Position numbers and translations under genes: made by a program. Positions 8,161-16,205 of a DNA stretch of 57,417 bases are shown in pieces. The DNA lies in the IMG/VR virus record IMGVR_UViG_3300027759_003149, positions 1 through 57,417 of that record, one strand, 5' to 3'. The notes under the pieces were generated by a model that saw only the letters and a list, made by a program, of their open reading frames with translations, was not told the origin of the DNA and made no database searches. Source of the stretch: a virus. The first letter of the stretch is position 1, and every line of letters begins with the position of its first letter.

Positions 8161-9597
8161 TTAACTATTTAGCTTGACTATGGCTTCTACTATACCTTCG
8201 CCTGCTGTTCTTTTATCTTGTAAGCTACGTCCAATGACGTTAAATGCTGTAATTTCTGCGCGACTAGCTGATCTAGCCAGGCCAGCACCTGCTGAAACTA
8301 ATCGATCACCTTTACGCACAGTGCCCGTTACACGCACAGGAACACGTCCTTGCACCGCTACAGCTGGGTGAGTCGCGTCATTTCCGGCATCACCATTCAT
8401 TAAGAATGCAGCACGAGTGCTAACGACACCAAATACATCTTCTGTCAGATCTTCGGCAGCCGCTGTAATTTCTTTAGCACCGCCCAATGCTACCACTGTG
8501 CCTGCTGGATATGCAGAATCTGATTCAAAACGTTCTGCCAAGTCAGCGTATTGTGCTGTGATTGCTTGACCACGGAATGTTGTAGCCCATACGTTAGCAA
8601 AGCTCAATACACTAGATCCAATGCTGATAGCATTGGCACTGCTTGGTAAGATTGAACCAGCAACGATAGTCGTATTAGCCACTGTTAAAGAACTACCAAC
8701 TGCTAGATTACCTATTAGACTTGCGGCTCTACTCGAAGCTGCTAGTGTTAAGATAGCTGTTTGGACCCCGTTTGAATTAACGTCGAAACGTATATTTTTG
8801 TTGTTTGTTGTTTCTTGGACTACTGCCACAGAGCCTGAGCTTGCATCTAATACCAAGTCACTACCAATAGTTGCGCCACCACCTAGAGTTAACGCACCCG
8901 TAGTAGTTTGTGGAGTATCTTTAAGCAAGAATTGGCTAGCTGTATAGCCGCCTAATGTGCTAGCACCTGTTGTAGCACCTGTAAACTGTGCACCAGTTAA
9001 TGTGCTGGCACTGATTAAGTTAAGTCCTGGAATAATAGTACTGAACCCAGAAATCGCTGTCTGCGGAGTAAATGTTGCATCTTTACTTAGGATAGCGATA
9101 GCACTATTACTGATATAAAATTTAACTACTACATGACTAGCTGAACTGGTATCTAGTATCGTTTCAACTACAGCACCTGATGTACCTGCTGTTGATGTAT
9201 ATGATGGTCCGATAGTGATCCAGGCTGAACCTGACCATACTTTTAACTGTGCATTAGTCGTATCCCACCAAATATCACCAGTAACGCTAATTGCGGCGCT
9301 AGGTGCTGTTGATGATGTTATCGAACTAGAAATTGGTTTCCATACATTAGTATCAGCATTGTATACCTTTAGGATATCGTTGACATTGTCGTACCAAAGT
9401 TGGCCTGTTAAAGGTTGATTTGGTGGTGTGCTGTTAGAGAAGTTCTCTAGGTGTTGTATGTAGTTTTCGTTAAGGAAAATACCATAACCAGCATAGTTTT
9501 TACCAATTAAGGTAATACTAGTTGCTGTGGTATTTACGGTACCGTCTGCCACTGTAGCTATGACCGCACCTGCTGTTGTAGTAACTGTATATGCCAT
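8161..9597 (-). CDS. Tail fibre with peptidase-G2/chaperone-like C-terminal domain
   Basis: 478 residues. The N-terminal ~130 residues share the module of the two neighbouring fibres: LIGKNYAGYG, ENYIQHLENF, LTGQLWYD, LKVY/WKP, GDIWWD, QLKVWSG. A repetitive beta-rich shaft follows. The C-terminal ~130 residues begin QYADLAERFESD and continue AGTVVALGG, VFGVVSTRAAFLMN, VQGRVPVRVTGTVRKGDRLV. This resembles the intramolecular-chaperone/autoproteolytic (peptidase G2-type) domain found at the ends of phage fibres, which assists trimer folding and may be cleaved off. It is likely a receptor-contacting fibre attached to the baseplate. Two NATAAATA motifs lie immediately upstream. Confidence 0.78.
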   Translation of the reverse strand: MAYTVTTTAGAVIATVADGTVNTTATSITLIGKNYAGYGIFLNENYIQHLENFSNSTPPNQPLTGQLWYDNVNDILKVYNADTNVWKPISSSITSSTAPSAAISVTGDIWWDTTNAQLKVWSGSAWITIGPSYTSTAGTSGAVVETILDTSSASHVVVKFYISNSAIAILSKDATFTPQTAISGFSTIIPGLNLISASTLTGAQFTGATTGASTLGGYTASQFLLKDTPQTTTGALTLGGGATIGSDLVLDASSGSVAVVQETTNNKNIRFDVNSNGVQTAILTLAASSRAASLIGNLAVGSSLTVANTTIVAGSILPSSANAISIGSSVLSFANVWATTFRGQAITAQYADLAERFESDSAYPAGTVVALGGAKEITAAAEDLTEDVFGVVSTRAAFLMNGDAGNDATHPAVAVQGRVPVRVTGTVRKGDRLVSAGAGLARSASRAEITAFNVIGRSLQDKRTAGEGIVEAIVKLNS

Positions 9598-9607
9598 TTT
9601 TCTAACC

Positions 9608-9629
9608 TATTTATATTATATTATTTATC
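9608..9629 (-). promoter_or_regulatory. Tandem T4-type late promoter motifs
   Basis: Two late-promoter octamers in the 36-base gap before the fibre gene at 9597: TATAAATA (9615 to 9608, minus strand) and GATAAATA (9629 to 9622). The distal one would give a leader of about 19 bases, the proximal one about 5 bases. Confidence 0.55.
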
Positions 9630-9633
9630 ACTG

Positions 9634-10494
9634 TTACGGTGCTATGGTTACATAACCGTCGCCACCTGGATTTGAAGCTGGTCCACCATTGGTTCCAATG
9701 GTAGGAGTAACACCTATAGGTGTTAAATTCTGACCATTTATGCCGGAATAAGCACCACTATCGCCGCCTGGTGTTGCTCCACCGGCACCTCCTAGCAAGT
9801 AGCCGCCACCACCGCCACCACCGCCACCACCGTCACCGGATTTGTCAACGCCTTGAGCACCGGCTGATGTAGCATTATACGCTGTAGCACCCTGTCCTAA
9901 TCCGCCACTACCCAATCCTGCACCCCCAGCTCCGCCGCCGCCTGCGGCTACGATAATTTGAGTAGCACCTAGTCTTACTGTGGTTGCAGCTCCACCGCCG
10001 CCACCAGCACCCGATGTGCCTGATCCGCCTGCGTTACCACCGCGGCCACCATTGTATGTTCCAGCTGGATCTACACCTCCGGCTCCGCTACCAGTTCCAC
10101 GGACTCCGCCTGCTCCAGCACGGCCACCGCCACCAACTATAAATGTAAATACATCACCGGGTGTTACTTGTATAGTAGCTGTTACAACGTTACCAGCAAA
10201 GCCAACAGTAGCCGGGTTGCCTCCATCACCACCACCAGATCCACCACCGGCACCAGCTACGATTAAGTTAGCAGAATGCACACCAGCTGGGATAGTATAG
10301 GTATAAGTTCCCGGAGTGCTATAAGTTGTTGTGGTTATATTGTCGGGGTAGAATTGTTTCCAGGTACCATTATCATTAACGTATCCGTATCTTACATTAG
10401 CAAAAGCACCACCAGTATGCACATAAAGTTGTTGGACCTGATATTGAACATTTCCCGGGCTTGCAGTAGTTCCGTAGACATATAACTTTGGCAT
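9634..10494 (-). CDS. Glycine-rich tail-fibre/adhesin-like protein
   Basis: 286 residues. Residues ~1-55 include a short conserved N-terminus (MPKLYVYGTT, QQLYVHTGG, WKQFYPD). A TYTYTIPAGVHSANLIVAGAGGG segment is the usual entry to the glycine-rich domain of many phage fibres. From about residue 75 to the end it is dominated by runs of Gly (up to ten in a row) interspersed with GAGG, GRGGN and GGAGG. In T-even-like phages, glycine-rich motifs of gp38 adhesins pack as polyglycine-II sandwiches that present receptor-binding loops; a similar tip role is inferred. Its ATG overlaps the stop of the upstream fibre gene (TAATG), so the two are probably co-translated. Confidence 0.72.
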   Translation of the reverse strand: MPKLYVYGTTASPGNVQYQVQQLYVHTGGAFANVRYGYVNDNGTWKQFYPDNITTTTYSTPGTYTYTIPAGVHSANLIVAGAGGGSGGGDGGNPATVGFAGNVVTATIQVTPGDVFTFIVGGGGRAGAGGVRGTGSGAGGVDPAGTYNGGRGGNAGGSGTSGAGGGGGAATTVRLGATQIIVAAGGGGAGGAGLGSGGLGQGATAYNATSAGAQGVDKSGDGGGGGGGGGGYLLGGAGGATPGGDSGAYSGINGQNLTPIGVTPTIGTNGGPASNPGGDGYVTIAP

Positions 10495-11777
10495 TATACT
10501 TGATACCAGATATCTCCATTACTGCCACCGCTCGGGGGCGATGCAGATATGGTTTTATTACCTTGGCTGTTCTTACCGGCTGTTGCGATAGTTGTAGTTA
10601 CATAACTTTGAGTAGCCACAACATTACTTGCGATTAGGATAGATCCAGCTACAGTTAAATTACTTGATACATTGATAATATTGGCAGTTACGTTACCAAC
10701 GATATTACCAAAGAATGTCCGAGCATGTACGTTAGCAAAATTAGTAGATGAACTACCAATATCAATGGTTCCTACATTGGTTGGTAACAATCCATTCTGG
10801 ATACTTACTGCTCCTATCAATGTGCTAGTACCAGCTACTGACAGTGCTCCGCCTGCTGAGAAGTTGTCTGTAACAGCAATAGATTTTTCAAAACTCACAC
10901 TGCCTGTGCTACCGCTGATCGCAATAGGTTTGACAGTGTTATCCCCAGCAACGTTGGCATAAAAATTAATATCTTTGTTATTAGTCGTTCCGGTAAAGTT
11001 AACTTCGGTGGCCTGTGTTGATATATTCAATCCACTACCTACGATTAAATTACCACCAACTGTTAGTTGATACGCAGTAGAAGTATTTTGATCGCTACGG
11101 AGGAATTGGCCAGCAGTGACCCCATTTAAGAATAATGCATTACTAGCATCACCCGTAAATTGTGCACCAGTTAATGTGCTGGAACTTACTAGATTAAATC
11201 CGGGTTTGATCGTAGCAAAGCCAGCGATGGATGTCTGTGGAGTAAATGTTGCGTCATAGCTGATGATACCAACTATGTTATTATTAACCTTAAATTGTAT
11301 GACTACGTGATTGTTACTGCTAGAGTCTACGATAGTAGTAACCACTGCTCCTGATCCAGCTAGGGTGCTGGGAGGACCGATAAGTATCCAATCTAAATCT
11401 ACTTCACTCCAAGCATAAAGCTGATTATTGGCAGTATCGAACCATAAGTCCCCGGGCGACCCAGATGCAGGAGCTCCATCTTGTGAAATACTGCTGCCGA
11501 CAGGTTTCCAAACATTCGCTCCAGTATTCCATACTTTCAATGTGTTTATAGTTGGAGTGGTGTCATACCAAAGCATACCTGTAAGTCTTTTTGCTTGATC
11601 AGGTGCTGTATTAGCGGCAAAATTTTCTAGAAGATGTACAAAGTTTTCATTTAAGAAAGCACCATAACCTGCGTAGTCTCTACCAATTAAAGTTAGTGGA
11701 GTAGCAGAGGTATTGATTGTTGCGTCTTGGACTGTGGCAATTGGATTGCCAATCGTAGTAGTTATTGAATATGCCAT
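10494..11777 (-). CDS. Tail fibre paralogue (shared N-terminal module)
   Basis: 427 residues. The N-terminal module is shared with 8161-9597 and 11791-13173: TLIGRDYAGYG, ENFVHLLENF, LTGMLWYD, WKPVGSSIS, GDLWFD, QLYAWSE, WILIGP. A repetitive beta shaft (TGSVSFEKSI, NLTVAGSILIAS) follows. The C-terminus is short and ends SGGSNGDIWYQV, lacking the peptidase-G2-like domain of its paralogue. It overlaps the start of the glycine-rich gene by one base, so this protein may be the shaft whose tip is the glycine-rich protein. It is likely a baseplate-attached fibre. Confidence 0.75.
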   Translation of the reverse strand: MAYSITTTIGNPIATVQDATINTSATPLTLIGRDYAGYGAFLNENFVHLLENFAANTAPDQAKRLTGMLWYDTTPTINTLKVWNTGANVWKPVGSSISQDGAPASGSPGDLWFDTANNQLYAWSEVDLDWILIGPPSTLAGSGAVVTTIVDSSSNNHVVIQFKVNNNIVGIISYDATFTPQTSIAGFATIKPGFNLVSSSTLTGAQFTGDASNALFLNGVTAGQFLRSDQNTSTAYQLTVGGNLIVGSGLNISTQATEVNFTGTTNNKDINFYANVAGDNTVKPIAISGSTGSVSFEKSIAVTDNFSAGGALSVAGTSTLIGAVSIQNGLLPTNVGTIDIGSSSTNFANVHARTFFGNIVGNVTANIINVSSNLTVAGSILIASNVVATQSYVTTTIATAGKNSQGNKTISASPPSGGSNGDIWYQV

Positions 11778-11790
11778 TCTTTCGCCTTAA

Positions 11791-13173
11791 TTAACTTTCT
11801 ATTTGGAACCAGAAATCACCATCAAACGTTCCAGCATCATTTACACCTACTTGAGGTTCGGCTGTGCTGACGATCTTAGCACTGCGATGTGCCGCGTTAC
11901 CCCACCATTGTCCTGCTGTTCTTACATAACCTGTTGATGCTACTGAAGAATCACCCGATCCTCCTCGGTTAGCCGTAATAACGTTAGCTGTAGCACCGTT
12001 TTCTAAATAAACACCAGCACTGGTAGCTGTCATCACCGTGGATCCATCAATGACTAAGTTTGCAGATCCAGATCCACTGTCATTGATCCACATCCAACTA
12101 TTGTTTTGATAGATCTTGTATGGGAATAAGCCCGATAATCCTGATGATACAAATTCTGTAGTTGCAATCATCGTATTACTTGTACCAGCTGGTGCTGTTA
12201 CTGCTGTTGAAATGCCCCATAGGTTAGCATTGATAAATCTATTATCAACATATTGTTTAGTAGTAACGCCCAATACCGTTGTTGGATCAGCAGCAACTTC
12301 AACCGCACCCGTAACTGCATTGATGCTGAGATATTGTGTAGCAACACCTGCTGTTGTAGCTTTAACACTAATGTTACCACCGTTGATATTGTTCGTAATA
12401 GTTAGCGCATTACCTGCTGTTGATAGTGTAGCAACTTGATAGTTACCAAGCGTGACCCCGCCATTGTTTAGGATTGTCAATGTGCCTGTGCCACTGTTGT
12501 TGATATTGTTTCGGAAATAATTGGCCGCTGGTTGTGTGCCTAGATAACTGGAATTATTAGCTGTACCGTAGATAGTATAGGCACTGCTCATATTCCAACC
12601 AACTTGTATCGTAGAGAAACCTGTGATTGGTGTTGCTGGAGTAAATGCCACTGAACTGATTATCGCTGTGCGTGTTCCATTGAGGTATTGTGATACCACG
12701 TTAAATGTGGTTGTGCCATCACTGATCTGTTCCCAAAGTGCGCCACTCTTACCATAGACCACGCTGTAGCCTGGACCCACTAGGATCCACCCTGAGGCAG
12801 CATACGGTGTTGTACCATCATAGCAGTATAACTGTTTGTTGACACTATCCCACCATAGGTCACCAGCTACTGTTGAGCTCGGTGGCGAAGATTGGCTGGT
12901 GCAGCTACCTACGTTTTTCCATACAGAACTAGCTGTATAAACTTTTAGGGTTTTAGCATTGGTATCATACCATAATTGACCTGTGTTAGGACTAGTTGGA
13001 GCCACGCTATAGGCAAAGTTTACCAGTAGATCTACTAGATCTTCTGCAATGATCTCACCATAGCCGCTATAGTTACGCCCTACCAGGGTCAAGCTAGAAG
13101 CAGTATTATTTACTGTGCCATCTAATATGGTGCACAGCACTGAGTTATCTGGTAAATTAATTGTATACGACAT
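11791..13173 (-). CDS. Tail fibre paralogue (shared N-terminal module)
   Basis: 460 residues. The same N-terminal module recurs (TLVGRNYSGYG, EDLVDLLVNF, TGQLWYD, WKNVGSCTSQ, GDLWWD, QLYCYDG, WILVGPGYS), then a Ser/Thr/Gly/Asn-rich shaft. TKQYVDNRF at about residue 305 resembles phage fibre repeats of the QYVD type. The C-terminus ends AGTFDGDFWFQIES, similar to the terminal GDIWYQV of its neighbour, so the C-terminal cap is also shared with that paralogue. No late-promoter octamer is seen immediately upstream, so it is probably read through from upstream structural genes. Confidence 0.75.
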   Translation of the reverse strand: MSYTINLPDNSVLCTILDGTVNNTASSLTLVGRNYSGYGEIIAEDLVDLLVNFAYSVAPTSPNTGQLWYDTNAKTLKVYTASSVWKNVGSCTSQSSPPSSTVAGDLWWDSVNKQLYCYDGTTPYAASGWILVGPGYSVVYGKSGALWEQISDGTTTFNVVSQYLNGTRTAIISSVAFTPATPITGFSTIQVGWNMSSAYTIYGTANNSSYLGTQPAANYFRNNINNSGTGTLTILNNGGVTLGNYQVATLSTAGNALTITNNINGGNISVKATTAGVATQYLSINAVTGAVEVAADPTTVLGVTTKQYVDNRFINANLWGISTAVTAPAGTSNTMIATTEFVSSGLSGLFPYKIYQNNSWMWINDSGSGSANLVIDGSTVMTATSAGVYLENGATANVITANRGGSGDSSVASTGYVRTAGQWWGNAAHRSAKIVSTAEPQVGVNDAGTFDGDFWFQIES

Positions 13174-13188
13174 GTTCTATTATCCTAA

Positions 13189-13857
13189 TTATGCTGTCAA
13201 GTTTGTTAGCGTTTGAACTCTCACTGTATATTCTATTTGAATAAGCCTATTCAGTGCCTTCTGCACTGGGCTAAAAATCACGTGTGTCAGTAATGGTAAT
13301 CCTGCACCCAATCCTGATTCACCCTCTAAGTAACCAAATAATCCCAATTCGTCAAATACGAAATCCCCATTGAGCGTTTGGCTGTTGTCAAATACTGCCT
13401 GTCCACTAGGTTCACCGTAGTCAAGTAAACAACTTACTACTATATCTGTATATTTTAAACCTGGAGTGTGGTTAACTATCATTTTATTATTTACTGGGTC
13501 AGTATTAGCTGAATTAGTATCGTCTACGATTTTAAAATATGTAGGATTATATAGGTCAGCGTTAGCTACATTAGTATTTGTAGGCAAGTATGTGATAACA
13601 CCTGTAGGGTCAACAGTGGTTCCACCGTTGCCAAAGTGCATTTCGCTGATAAATTTAACACCACTACCTGTGTAGTTTTTATTAGCCACAGAATTAGCTA
13701 GGGCATAACTAAAATTTTCATAGTGAATAGCATTACGCTTGTCCACAAAAACTTCTTTGGTTACAGGATCAAATATCTTGATATGTCCCTGTAGGTGTAT
13801 ACCACCTCGCTCATCCGGCTGTTTTTTTGGTTGATTATCTTGTGTATTAGTAGTCAT
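13189..13857 (-). CDS. Virion structural protein (baseplate/fibre region), uncharacterised
   Basis: 222 residues from the ATG at 13857. The frame is open to an earlier ATG at 13884, but GATAAATA (13870 to 13863, minus strand) ends exactly 5 bases before the 13857 ATG, the same spacing as in four other genes here. The protein begins MTTNTQDNQPKKQPDERGG, then GHIKIFDPVTKEVFVDKRNAIHYENFS, and has a beta-rich body ending in QIEYTVRVQTLTNL. Its location between the 769-residue fibre and the three paralogous fibres suggests a small baseplate-wedge or fibre-connector protein. There is no enzyme motif. I do not assign a T4 equivalent. Confidence 0.68.
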   Translation of the reverse strand: MTTNTQDNQPKKQPDERGGIHLQGHIKIFDPVTKEVFVDKRNAIHYENFSYALANSVANKNYTGSGVKFISEMHFGNGGTTVDPTGVITYLPTNTNVANADLYNPTYFKIVDDTNSANTDPVNNKMIVNHTPGLKYTDIVVSCLLDYGEPSGQAVFDNSQTLNGDFVFDELGLFGYLEGESGLGAGLPLLTHVIFSPVQKALNRLIQIEYTVRVQTLTNLTA

Positions 13858-13862
13858 ATTCT

Positions 13863-13870
13863 TATTTATC
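13863..13870 (-). promoter_or_regulatory. T4-type late promoter, leaderless spacing
   Basis: GATAAATA on the minus strand, 5 bases upstream of the internal ATG at 13857. It lies inside the longer reading frame, and this is the main argument for the shorter start. Confidence 0.5.
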
Positions 13871-13893
13871 GCTTTATTATCCATGGAATTTTC

Positions 13894-16203
13894 TTACCAT
13901 ATCGCTAAATTAGCGCGACGCCATGTATTATTAGCAATACACACATAAACATAACTGCTGTCGTAGCTGATTTGTCCGGTAGTTCCTACTGAGTTATTAG
14001 CTGCTGGAACATAAACATTGCAGACAATTAAATTGCCGCAAATGGTTACATTTGAATTACTAAACGTAGTAATTACATTTCCAGCTAATGTTCCACCAAC
14101 GTGGACTTTAACTGTGGTATTGGGTGTATCTGTTCCTAGGGTTAAGTTTCCTGAATTGATGTAAACATATCCGTCATTTTTACCGCTGATCGTCCAGGCG
14201 CTAGATACAAAATTATTACCATTTATGCCCATGTCAATATATTTGCTAGTGTCTGTGCCGTTGGGGGCTGTGGCAATAAAGTCTGCGCTTACTAGATTAC
14301 CAAAACTGTTAATATTTTGTACGTTTAATTGTATATAACTGTTAGCATCGTTAATAGCATTGACTATTATATTACCATATGAGATTTGACTAGGGAATCC
14401 AATGTTGGCAACTCCAAATACTGTTAAGTTTCCATTGACTGTCGTGGCTCCAATATTACCATTATACGTTGGTAGATATGAAGTTACTTGAACGTTACTA
14501 TAATTAGTACCAGCAGTGGTTTGTAGAGTATTATCCGGGAATGTCACGCTGCCGTTGCTGTTAAAGTTCCACGCTGTAGAGCCAGCATTGGCCGCTAGTC
14601 TTACAGCTTTGCCACTCTCTGCTCCTATGTATAAGTTACCACTGCTTAATGTATTGATCTCTCCGGCTGGTAGTGTTAAGTTACCACTGGCATTAAATAT
14701 CCATTGTTGAGAAACATTACCATCACTGTTGGTTTCTAATACTACATTATCACTAGCATAAACTGCGGCATTACCTGCGTCTGTTAAATATATGCTGGTA
14801 GCATCGCTGTTAACGTTGCTGGTAAAAACTGCTGTGTTTGCGTCTTCATTATAGATCGCTGTATTATCAGGTAAGGCGATATTACCATCAATGAATAGTT
14901 CGCCGGTTGGACTAGAAATAGTGTCTGTTGATAAAGGAGCAAGATTACCAAATGCTACCAATGTATTGGCAACAAAGTTTGGAGTTACGTTTTGTAATGG
15001 TGTGCAAGAAACGTTACCAGATGTCACACCTGTGACCGAGCCTATTGGATACGCTCCCCAATAGATCTGCATACCCACTTCAACTCCGGTGGTATCGGCT
15101 ACATAGAACCATGTAATTCCGCTTGGGTTGAATCCCCAATATTGGCTTCCGACTATGGTGGTTGTTGTTGCTTCACTGAATGTAATACTGCCATCTGCAC
15201 CGTATAATTCTGTAGCACCTAATCCAACAGTGTCAGTAGTAACTCCATAAACATCAATATTACCAGCTGATATATCACCATTGACATCAATAGTTGTATC
15301 ACCAGGGAATGTTGTAGTGCCGTCTGTGTCAAATGTCCAGGTACCTGCACCTGCGTATACGCTAGCATTGCCACCATCAGTTAAAGACAATCTTGTAGTT
15401 TCGGCAATGATATTACTTGTAAAGACTGCTGTGCTTGAATCTTCATTGTAGATTGCTGTGCTGTCAGGTAATAATATACTACCTGGGGTGGTTAATTCTC
15501 CTTCCGCTCCAAATCTCCATGCAGTGTTGCCAACATAGATCGCTGGCGGAGGAGCACCTATGATTTCAGTGACTCTAATTGTAGCATTACTTACAGGAAA
15601 TCCATTACCCGGATTAGGAACATTATCGTTAACAACCGTTATAAGATCACCCACATGGAATGCGTTACCAGAGTCAACTATGGCCACACTTGTGATTGAC
15701 CTATCTGGTGGTTGACTAACGGATTGAGCACTAACGGTACAATAAGCTCCATTTACTTGATTAATACCTAGTAGAAAGGTTGGGCCTGCAATAAATCCTT
15801 GACCACCAGCGACCACTGATGCACTGCTGATTCCCCCTACTGCACCACTTAAACTAACCGCGCGACCACTGACATTACCAGTATAGGTATCTAACCCAGT
15901 TGTGCCTACATTAGCACCAGCAAAAGTTAGTCGTCCGCCTGCTGTGGCTAACGCAACACCACCAATATAAATCGTTGTATTGCTGATCCAAAGATCTTTC
16001 CACCATGTAGTAGAGTTACCAAGGCTATAAGTATTGCTGGCTAACGGAATAACGTTACCGGCTTGTCCTAAGATATAATTTTGTAGTTGATCAACGTTGG
16101 CTTTTACGGTTGTTGGTGTGCCCGTGATGTTGCTGACTATAGGTAACAGGACATTACCCTGTACCGCAGCTACATTTCCAAGTTGGCTAATCTTAATTGT
16201 CAT
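13894..16203 (-). CDS. Long tail-fibre/structural protein with internal repeats
   Basis: 769 residues, starting MTIKISQLGNVAAVQGNVLLPIV, rich in Thr, Asn, Gly and Val. It contains repeated units in which a LPD-TAIYNEDA/S-TAVFTSN block is followed by LTD-GNA-VYA and W-F---G--T/LP. One copy lies near 15345-15480 and a second near 14700-14880, and a partial FNSNGSVTFPDNT unit appears near 14520. Such repeats are typical of triple-beta fibre shafts. The start lies 2 bases after the stop of the giant upstream gene, indicating coupled translation. It is a probable fibre or wedge-associated structural protein; the C-terminus (GQISYDSSYVYVCIANNTWRR) looks like a small cap domain. Confidence 0.75.
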   Translation of the reverse strand: MTIKISQLGNVAAVQGNVLLPIVSNITGTPTTVKANVDQLQNYILGQAGNVIPLASNTYSLGNSTTWWKDLWISNTTIYIGGVALATAGGRLTFAGANVGTTGLDTYTGNVSGRAVSLSGAVGGISSASVVAGGQGFIAGPTFLLGINQVNGAYCTVSAQSVSQPPDRSITSVAIVDSGNAFHVGDLITVVNDNVPNPGNGFPVSNATIRVTEIIGAPPPAIYVGNTAWRFGAEGELTTPGSILLPDSTAIYNEDSSTAVFTSNIIAETTRLSLTDGGNASVYAGAGTWTFDTDGTTTFPGDTTIDVNGDISAGNIDVYGVTTDTVGLGATELYGADGSITFSEATTTTIVGSQYWGFNPSGITWFYVADTTGVEVGMQIYWGAYPIGSVTGVTSGNVSCTPLQNVTPNFVANTLVAFGNLAPLSTDTISSPTGELFIDGNIALPDNTAIYNEDANTAVFTSNVNSDATSIYLTDAGNAAVYASDNVVLETNSDGNVSQQWIFNASGNLTLPAGEINTLSSGNLYIGAESGKAVRLAANAGSTAWNFNSNGSVTFPDNTLQTTAGTNYSNVQVTSYLPTYNGNIGATTVNGNLTVFGVANIGFPSQISYGNIIVNAINDANSYIQLNVQNINSFGNLVSADFIATAPNGTDTSKYIDMGINGNNFVSSAWTISGKNDGYVYINSGNLTLGTDTPNTTVKVHVGGTLAGNVITTFSNSNVTICGNLIVCNVYVPAANNSVGTTGQISYDSSYVYVCIANNTWRRANLAIW

Positions 16204-16205
16204 TG

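Noticed and set aside
9980-10300. Proline-rich plus-strand frame
   Set aside because: It is the complement of the Gly codons of the glycine-rich fibre gene and has no independent support.
7193-13173. Diversity-generating retroelement acting on fibres
   Set aside because: No reverse transcriptase gene and no template/variable repeat pair were found.
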